Positions 1 through 3,939 of a stretch of DNA of 5,413 bases are shown one piece after another. Source of the stretch: Clostridia bacterium (GTDB lineage: Bacteria; Bacillota_A; Clostridia; TANB77; CAG-508). The DNA is taken from the NCBI GenBank assembly GCA_017621295.1, contig JAGATI010000190.1, positions 1 to 5,413 of the forward strand, in the 5' to 3' direction. The notes beneath the pieces are model-generated. The model was given only the letters and a program-made list of their open reading frames with translations, was not told the DNA's origin and ran no database searches. A program made the translations under genes and the position numbers. Each line of letters opens with the position of its first letter. Positions within the stretch are counted from its first letter, which is position 1.

Positions 1-509
1 AACAAAAATTAGAAATAAAATACAAAGAATTAAAAGAAACAAACTTAGAAATAACATACAAAATAAAAGTAACAAACACAGAAAGGGTAGAAGGAATAGC
101 AATAATAGAAGAAATAGTGCCAGACGGATTCGAATTTGTAAAAAATGAAAACACAATCTGGAAAGAGAAAGACGGAAAATACACATTAACAACAGAAGTA
201 ATAAATCCGGGAGAAACAAAAGAATACGAAATAACATTAAAATGGAATCCAGAAGAAGCAAATAAAGGACAAAAAGTAAATACAGCAAAAATTACAAACA
301 CAGTAAACATACCTAAATACGAAGAAACAACAAAAGAAGATAACGAAGATACAGCGATAATAGAAATTAAGTTAAATAAAACAATAGAAGATGTAATAAA
401 TATGCCAAAAACAGGACAAGGAAGAATTATATATATATTATCTGCTTTTATTGGAGGAATATGTATAGGTATAATAGTATGGAGAAAAAAGAAAAGTAAT
501 GAAAGATAA
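1..509 (+). CDS. C-terminal part of a sortase-anchored surface protein (DUF11-like module)
   Basis: The frame is open from the window edge (first whole codon at 3) to TAA at 507-509, giving 168 visible residues; the gene starts upstream. A GTG at 117 lies inside this open frame and has no reason to be the true start. The visible part resembles a DUF11-type extracellular beta domain: a strand pattern 'ITYKIKVTNT', then 'IVPDGFEFV', then 'INPGETKEYEITLKW', and an 'NTAKITN' end, which match the usual NxG / D-LPxGl-F / l-pGe / NtA landmarks. An acidic linker is followed by a cell-wall sorting signal: NMPKTGQ at 399-419 (an LPxTG variant with Met in place of Leu), a hydrophobic stretch of about 19 residues and the basic tail RKKKSNER. 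The inferred role is covalent attachment to peptidoglycan by a sortase, with the module acting as stalk. The ligand-binding part is not in the window. The coding strand is very A-rich, like the adhesin gene at 3940. Confidence is high for the sorting signal, moderate for the DUF11 assignment. Confidence 0.85.
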   Translation, partial: QKLEIKYKELKETNLEITYKIKVTNTERVEGIAIIEEIVPDGFEFVKNENTIWKEKDGKYTLTTEVINPGETKEYEITLKWNPEEANKGQKVNTAKITNTVNIPKYEETTKEDNEDTAIIEIKLNKTIEDVINMPKTGQGRIIYILSAFIGGICIGIIVWRKKKSNER

Positions 510-543
510 ATAAAAACACATATAAAAGTAAATACAATAATAA

Positions 544-614
544 AAAAGAATGTTGAAGACAGGGAAAATATTTAAGTTTATTAAATATTGGGGCTCTGTC
601 TTTAACATTCTTTT
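544..614 (+). terminator. Long hairpin terminator after the surface-protein gene
   Basis: A 21-bp stem pairs 544-564 with 594-614, with only G-U wobbles as imperfections (core GAATGTTGAAGACAG against CTGTCTTTAACATTC). After a small internal loop a second stem AATATTTAA/TTAAATATT (567-575 with 581-589) closes on the loop GTTTA. A-tracts lie at the 5' foot (542-547) and TTTT at the 3' foot (611-614). It begins 34 bp after the stop of the surface-protein gene. The U-tract is short because the element at 618 appears to have inserted directly behind it. The A-tract on the other side would give some terminator activity on the opposite strand too. The stem is longer than most intrinsic terminators, so it could also be a separate repeat. 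Confidence 0.7.
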
Positions 615-617
615 AAA
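610..617 (+). repeat. Left target-site duplication CTTTTAAA
   Basis: The 8-bp word CTTTTAAA directly abuts the outer G of the left inverted repeat and recurs exactly next to the right inverted repeat at 730-737. Removing the element plus one copy restores a continuous terminator tail (CATTCTTTTAAAAAAATAAA). Its first five bases are also the foot of the hairpin at 544-614. Confidence 0.65.
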
Positions 618-729
618 GTTACAGGATAATGCTTTAACATTGTAGAGTAGTCAAAGTTCCATATATATAAATGTTTTTGAGATATAATGTTTGACTGGAA
701 TAATTTTAAAGCACCCATTATCCTGTAAC
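618..729. mobile_element. MITE-like palindromic element, copy 1 (112 bp)
   Basis: The ends are inverted repeats. GTTACAGGATAAT (618-630) is exactly complementary to ATTATCCTGTAAC (717-729), and GCTTTAA (631-637) to TTAAAGC (706-712), with an unpaired ACCC (713-716) only in the right arm. The element is flanked on both sides by the 8-bp direct repeat CTTTTAAA. It has no coding capacity. An inner stem AGTCAAA (649-655) / TTTGACT (690-696) adds further folding. A second, degraded copy lies at about 3655-3754. The structure (short, non-coding, terminal inverted repeats, target duplication, more than one copy) fits a non-autonomous MITE mobilised by a transposase encoded elsewhere. The 8-bp duplication is compatible with several insertion-sequence families (for example IS1595, ISL3, IS256, IS6), and I cannot assign one. 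A structured RNA repeat is the main alternative. Confidence 0.72.
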
Positions 730-737
730 CTTTTAAA
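730..737 (+). repeat. Right target-site duplication CTTTTAAA
   Basis: This is the exact direct repeat of 610-617 and begins at the first base after the right inverted repeat (which ends GTAAC at 729). The word is AT-rich, so a chance match is possible, but its placement at both element boundaries makes a real duplication the better reading. Confidence 0.65.
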
Positions 738-759
738 AAAATAAATTTAAGTGAAAAAC

Positions 760-789
760 TTGTAATTATATATAAAAATATGATATAGT
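760..789 (+). promoter_or_regulatory. Promoter of the WG-repeat gene
   Basis: A -35-like TTGTAA (760-765) is followed after 18 bp by TATAGT (784-789), preceded by TG at 781-782, giving an extended -10 (TGATATAGT). Initiation would fall near 796, leaving a leader of about 30 nt before the ATG at 826. It lies just downstream of the palindromic element, so transcription of this gene probably does not depend on the upstream terminator-bounded unit. Assigned by match to the sigma-A pattern. Confidence 0.55.
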
Positions 790-825
790 ATAAACATCAA
801 TTAAAGCTTATTTGGAGGTAATTAA

Positions 826-2346
826 ATGAGTAGAGGAAAAAGATATGATAGTGAAGGTAAGCTGAATATAAAAAAAGTAATAGCTGTTATTATTGCAGTT
901 GTAGTAGTTATAATGTTTGTTATTGGACTTAAAAAGCTTTTAAATACAGAGCCAAAGAATGATGAAAAAGCAATTCCGATTAATTATTTTTCTGTATATA
1001 CAAACGGTAAATGGGGAGTAATTGATTCAAAAGGAAATACTATAATTGAGCCTAATAATGATGATATGATACAAATACCAGATAAAACAAAAGCAGTATT
1101 TGTGTGTACATATGATGTAAATTATACAGATGATACATATAAAACTAAAGTATTAAATGATAAAAAACAAGAATTATTTAATAATTATGAACTAGTAGAA
1201 ACAATTCAAAACAATGATGAAAATAATAATTTATGGTATGAAACTAATGTATTAAGAGTAAAAAAAGATGGTAAATACGGAATAATTAATCTTGAAGGTA
1301 AAGAAATTGTACCATGTGAATATGAAAAGATAGAGGTGTTAAAAGGAGTAACTAATAGCTTAGTTACAACAAAAGATGGGAAAAAAGGTATAATTGATAA
1401 TTCTGGAAGTAAAATTATTGAAAATGAATATAAAAGCATAAAAAGTCTAACTAATAGATATGAAGACGGTTATGTTGTTGAAAATAATGATGAAAAATTA
1501 GGTATTATTAATTACAATAAAAAGATTGTATTAGAATGTAAATATGATAATATAAAAAATGTAGTAGGAAATTCTACATATGTAGTAAAAGAAAATGGAA
1601 CATTAAAAATTATTAATAGTGAAGGACAAACATATTTAGAAAATAAATATACAGATATAAAAGATATTAATGATGAAATGGTAATTGTAAAACAAGGCGA
1701 AAAATTTGGACTTGTAACTTTAACAGGCGAACAGAAAATAGAAGCTAATTATCAAGATTTATCATATCTGTTTTCTAATTATTACATAGCTAAAAAAGAT
1801 AATAAATATGGTATAATTAATACAAACAATGAATTAATTATTGACTTTAATTATTCAAATCTAATTTATAGAAAAACAGCAAATTTTGTAGAAGGTATAA
1901 AAACAGATTATGAATCAGACTTAATTGGTAGTGATATGAATATTAAGGTAACAGGAATAATATCTGAAGTAAATGACGAAAAGGGATATATTAAAGTAAG
2001 AATTTCTGATACTTATAAATATTACAACTTTAAATTCGAAGAGAAGAAATTAAGTGAAATTTTAAAATCTAATACTCTATTTTTAGATAAAAAAGATGGA
2101 AAATATGGTTTTATTAATAAAGATGGTGTAGTTGTTGTAAATTATATATATGATGATGCAACAGAACAAAATGAATATGGATATTCAGGAATAAAGAAAG
2201 ATGGTCTATGGGGAGTAATAGATCAAAAAGGAAATGTAATAGTAGATACAAAGTATAATTTAGACAATAATTCAATAATAAACTTTATTGGAAAATGGCA
2301 TATAAGTGAAGATTTAAATGCAAATTATTATACAGATGAAAATTAA
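826..2346 (+). CDS. Membrane-anchored WG-repeat protein
   Basis: A 506-residue protein. The ATG has a strong Shine-Dalgarno GGAGG at 814-818, 7 nt away. A short basic N-terminus is followed by one hydrophobic segment (about residues 18-35) ending in 'GLKKLL', so the rest most likely lies outside the cytoplasm, tethered by this signal anchor. The body is a string of about ten WG (beta) repeats with the pattern 'xGKWGxIxxxGxxIIxxxYxxi', roughly at residues 57-80, 97-125 (degenerate), 144-169, 180-205, 217-243, 253-277, 287-312, 321-346, 420-444 and 453-478. Clear examples are NGKWGVIDSKG, DGKYGIINLEG, DGKYGFINKDG and DGLWGVIDQKG. Residues about 350-418 break the pattern and look like an inserted beta domain. 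WG-repeat proteins are common in Clostridia and mostly of unknown function; no catalytic motif is visible. It has its own promoter, ends before a palindrome, and lies 115 bp before acpS, so an operon with acpS is possible but unproven. Confidence 0.9.
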   Translation: MSRGKRYDSEGKLNIKKVIAVIIAVVVVIMFVIGLKKLLNTEPKNDEKAIPINYFSVYTNGKWGVIDSKGNTIIEPNNDDMIQIPDKTKAVFVCTYDVNYTDDTYKTKVLNDKKQELFNNYELVETIQNNDENNNLWYETNVLRVKKDGKYGIINLEGKEIVPCEYEKIEVLKGVTNSLVTTKDGKKGIIDNSGSKIIENEYKSIKSLTNRYEDGYVVENNDEKLGIINYNKKIVLECKYDNIKNVVGNSTYVVKENGTLKIINSEGQTYLENKYTDIKDINDEMVIVKQGEKFGLVTLTGEQKIEANYQDLSYLFSNYYIAKKDNKYGIINTNNELIIDFNYSNLIYRKTANFVEGIKTDYESDLIGSDMNIKVTGIISEVNDEKGYIKVRISDTYKYYNFKFEEKKLSEILKSNTLFLDKKDGKYGFINKDGVVVVNYIYDDATEQNEYGYSGIKKDGLWGVIDQKGNVIVDTKYNLDNNSIINFIGKWHISEDLNANYYTDEN

Positions 2347-2360
2347 TGAAATAATTTAAA

Positions 2361-2395
2361 ATAAGGTTCAAATATATAATATATTTGAACCTTAT
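2361..2395. terminator. Palindromic hairpin between the WG gene and acpS; possible terminator
   Basis: ATAAGGTTCAAATATAT (2361-2377) and ATATATTTGAACCTTAT (2379-2395) are perfect complements around one central A. The hairpin starts 15 bp after the WG-gene stop. It is followed by AAAAAATT on the + strand rather than a T-tract, and has no T-tract on the other strand either, so classical intrinsic termination would be weak. It may instead stabilise the 3' end, act as a processing site, or be an operator. A weak promoter pair TTGAAC (2385-2390) and GATATT (2408-2413), 17 bp apart, overlaps its right arm and could serve acpS. Confidence 0.45.
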
Positions 2396-2415
2396 AAAAA
2401 ATTAAGGGATATTGT

Positions 2416-2461
2416 AAGGAAGGAAGGTGTGTATGGTATTTAAATATCATACACAAGAATA
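2416..2461 (+). promoter_or_regulatory. acpS leader: distant Shine-Dalgarno and intervening hairpin
   Basis: The only purine-rich ribosome binding site before acpS is AAGGAAGGAAGG at 2416-2427, more than 30 nt from the acpS ATG at 2462. Between them 2429-2454 can fold as a hairpin: GTGTATGGTA pairs with TATCATACAC with one G-U wobble, around TTTAAA. Folding would leave only about 8 unpaired bases between the Shine-Dalgarno and the ATG, restoring normal spacing. The alternative is that the site serves the short ORF at 2433. Both readings suggest that acpS translation is controlled by this leader. Confidence 0.5.
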
Positions 2462-2462
2462 A
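2433..2462 (+). CDS. Possible 9-residue leader peptide overlapping the acpS start
   Basis: ATG at 2433 lies 5 nt after AGGAAGG (2421-2427) and opens a short frame, MVFKYHTQE, ending at TAA 2460-2462. Its last base is the A of the acpS ATG (TAATG), the classical arrangement for translational coupling by re-initiation. It is too short for any family assignment. It coincides with the hairpin at 2429-2454, so translating it would melt that hairpin. There is no evidence that it is expressed beyond spacing and overlap; it could be a by-product of the hairpin sequence. Confidence 0.35.
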   Translation: MVFKYHTQE

Positions 2463-2843
2463 TGCAAATAAGAACAGGAATAGATATAATAGAAGTTAAT
2501 AGAATAGAAGAATCTATTAATAGTTTAGGAGAAAAGTTTTTAAAAAGAGTATTTACAGATTATGAAATTAAATATTGTAATTCTAAAAATAATATGAAGT
2601 ATCAACATTATGCAGCAAGATTTGCTGCAAAAGAAGCTATATTTAAAGCAATATCAAATAACCTTAAATCTAAATATGATGTAACATGGACAGATATAGA
2701 AATTAAAAATGATGAAAATCGGAAGGCCTACTTTTTCTATAAGTAAATTAGAAGAAAAGTTAAATATAATAGATAAAGATATAAGTATTTCACATATAAA
2801 AGAATATGCTATAGCTAGTGTTACTCTACTAATAGAGTCTTAG
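2462..2843 (+). pseudogene. acpS: Holo-[acyl-carrier-protein] synthase, split by a +1 frameshift
   Basis: AcpS transfers the 4'-phosphopantetheine arm of coenzyme A to a serine of acyl carrier protein, switching it on for fatty-acid synthesis. The first frame (2462-2746) gives 94 residues. GIDIIEV carries Asp8 and RFAAKEAIFKA carries Glu58 and Lys62, the positions of the Mg2+ ligands and active-site Lys in the family; 'WTDIEIKNDEN' is the usual W-dIe-rde stretch. After Asn86 this frame turns to nonsense and stops. The frame at 2721-2843 continues exactly where the family should: GRPTFSISK, then DISISHIKEYAIASVTLL, which is the conserved 'SISHs-eYAiA-V' ending. Dropping one base near 2720 (AATCGGA) gives 126 residues, normal AcpS length. 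Either the gene is broken or the base is a sequencing or assembly error; AcpS is generally essential unless another phosphopantetheinyl transferase exists. tatD follows 18 bp after the restored stop. Confidence 0.88.
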
Positions 2844-2861
2844 CATGAGAGGAGAGGCAAG

Positions 2862-3647
2862 ATGAAAATAGAATATTTTGATTCACATGCACATTATGAT
2901 GATTCTAAATTTGATGATGATAGGAAAAATATAATAAATGAAATATATAATGAAGGTATAACAAAAATAGTAAGTGCAGGATATAGTTTAAATTCATCTA
3001 AATTTGCAATTAATTTGGCAAATGAATATAAATTTATATATGCAACATGTGGAATATCACCAAATGATATTCCAGAAAAAGAAGATGAATTTAGATTACA
3101 GTTAAACCAAATAAAAAGTTTAAGTTTAAATAGTAAATGTGTAGCTATTGGTGAAATAGGTTTAGACTATTACTGGAATAAAGAAAATAAAGAATATCAA
3201 AAAAAAGTATTTATAGAGCAAATAAATTTGGCAAATGATTTGAATTTACCAATAGTTATACATGCAAGAGATGCAGTATCTGATACATTACAAATATTAA
3301 AGGAAAATACTGTAAATAAAAAAGGAGTTTTTCATTGTTGTATGCTTAATAGAGAATTGGTTAAGGAAGCTCTAAAATTAGGATTTTATATATCATTTGC
3401 AGGACCAATTACTTTTAAAAATTCTAAAAATGCTTCTGAAATTATCAAAATGGTTCCAGATGATAAATTTTTTATTGAGACAGATAGTCCATATTTGTCA
3501 CCAGAGCCAAACAGAGGGAAAAGAAACGATTCTAGAAATCTTAAATATATAGCAGAGAAAATTGCAAATGAGAAGCAAAAAAATATAGAGGAGATTGCAA
3601 AATTAAGTTATGAAAATGCAGTAAAGTTTTTTGATATTATGAAGTAA
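2862..3647 (+). CDS. tatD: TatD-family metal-dependent DNase/hydrolase
   Basis: A 261-residue protein of normal length for the TatD family, cytoplasmic TIM-barrel hydrolases with two metal ions that act as DNases (3'-5' exonuclease or AP-endonuclease type in characterised members). The family landmarks appear in order: DSHAHYD (His9, His11), GEIGLDYY (Glu98), IVIHARDA (His134), GVFHC (His158), ISFAGPITFKN (177-187), and FFIETDSPYLSPEPNRGKRN (Asp208), so all expected metal ligands are present. Two spots differ from the usual form: the 'GIHP' motif reads GISP (Ser66), and the 'HCFSGS' stretch reads HCCMLN. The start is set by AGGAG at 2850-2854, 7 nt before the ATG. The gene lies 18 bp behind the restored acpS stop, so the two are probably co-transcribed. 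No convincing terminator follows the stop; the degraded repeat element lies there instead. The symbol is given by family; the paralogue (tatD or ycfH type) cannot be settled. Confidence 0.93.
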   Translation: MKIEYFDSHAHYDDSKFDDDRKNIINEIYNEGITKIVSAGYSLNSSKFAINLANEYKFIYATCGISPNDIPEKEDEFRLQLNQIKSLSLNSKCVAIGEIGLDYYWNKENKEYQKKVFIEQINLANDLNLPIVIHARDAVSDTLQILKENTVNKKGVFHCCMLNRELVKEALKLGFYISFAGPITFKNSKNASEIIKMVPDDKFFIETDSPYLSPEPNRGKRNDSRNLKYIAEKIANEKQKNIEEIAKLSYENAVKFFDIMK

Positions 3648-3654
3648 ATGGAAT

Positions 3655-3754
3655 GTTATAAAAATGTAACAAATTTATATTAAGTGTTAATTATAGAACA
3701 TTTATATATATGGAGCTTTGATGGCTAATTTTAAAGCACCCATTATCCCGTAAC
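3655..3754. mobile_element. MITE-like palindromic element, copy 2 (degraded, mostly inverted)
   Basis: The right end 3726-3754 matches 701-729 of copy 1 in 28 of 29 positions, ending GTAAC. The interior 3697-3721 matches the reverse complement of copy-1 interior 651-675 in 24 of 25 positions (one A/G difference in TATGGARCTTTGA). Because the ends are inverted repeats, this means copy 2 lies in the opposite orientation to copy 1 and its arm still carries the ACCC block that the corresponding copy-1 arm has lost. The left end is eroded: GTTATAAAAATG at 3655 may be its remnant, but no intact left arm or target duplication is found. The left boundary given is therefore a guess. Confidence 0.65.
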
Positions 3755-3783
3755 AAAAAAAGTGATAAATCTACATAAAATGG

Positions 3784-3812
3784 TTGATTTTGTAACATAA
3801 TTGTAATATAAT
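3784..3812 (+). promoter_or_regulatory. Promoter of the thioester adhesin gene
   Basis: TTGATT (3784-3789) and a consensus -10 TATAAT (3807-3812) are separated by exactly 17 bp, a good sigma-A type promoter. Initiation is expected near 3819, giving a leader of about 120 nt before the ATG at 3940. It lies 30 bp after the end of repeat copy 2, so it belongs to the adhesin gene rather than to the repeat. Confidence 0.6.
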
Positions 3813-3818
3813 TGTAAT
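3790..3818 (+). promoter_or_regulatory. Three TTGTAA boxes at 11-bp spacing over the promoter (candidate operator)
   Basis: TTGTAA occurs at 3790-3795, 3801-3806 and 3812-3817, always 11 bp apart. The second and third sit in a perfect tandem 11-mer, ATAATTGTAAT (3797-3807 and 3808-3818). The boxes run from just after the -35, through the spacer, to just past the -10. One box per helical turn on one DNA face is typical of dimeric regulators of the OmpR/PhoB type bound side by side; binding here would block RNA polymerase. The regulator is unknown, and in AT-rich DNA part of this could be chance. Confidence 0.45.
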
Positions 3819-3862
3819 ATGAGTTTAAAAATAATTTTACAAATGATAAATACAAATAAAAT

Positions 3863-3914
3863 AAATATCATATAGGTGAATATGGTATTTAATTTTATGT
3901 TCAAATAAAATTAA
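3863..3914 (+). promoter_or_regulatory. Structured 5' leader with two hairpins
   Basis: AAATATCATAT (3863-3873) pairs with ATATGGTATTT (3880-3890) around the loop AGGTGA, with one G-U wobble. Immediately after, AATTTTAT (3891-3898) pairs with ATAAAATT (3905-3912) around GTTCAA. The loop of the first hairpin resembles a Shine-Dalgarno, and ATG at 3882 opens an 8-codon frame (MVFNFMFK) ending at 3908, though the spacing is too short for good initiation. Both stems are AU-rich, so stability is modest. No known riboswitch class is recognised. Confidence 0.35.
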
Positions 3915-3939
3915 TTAAATATAAGGAGTGTTTATTTAT

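Noticed and set aside
117..509. A complete 130-residue protein starting at GTG 117
   Set aside because: The frame is open upstream to the window edge and the upstream residues continue the same beta domain; no ribosome binding site precedes 117.
1206..1439. Minus-strand open frame inside the WG-repeat gene
   Set aside because: It is a shadow of the repeat-rich sense frame, with no ribosome binding site or recognisable domain.
2717..2723. Programmed +1 frameshift in acpS
   Set aside because: The site AAT CGG A has no stop codon or slippery P-site codon allowing good re-pairing, and programmed shifting is not a known feature of acpS; an error or mutation is simpler.
3654..3671. Terminator for tatD (TGTTA-loop-TAACA)
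   Set aside because: The stem is only 5 bp, AT-rich and not followed by a T-tract.
618..3754. Composite transposon carrying WG, acpS and tatD between inverted copies
   Set aside because: Copy 1 has its own target duplication at both of its ends, so it inserted by itself; copy 2 is degraded, and the cargo is ordinary housekeeping sequence.
3790..3817. Canonical PhoP (Pho) box
   Set aside because: The 11-bp spacing is right, but the boxes (TTGTAA / TTACAA) do not match the TTAACA-type consensus well enough.
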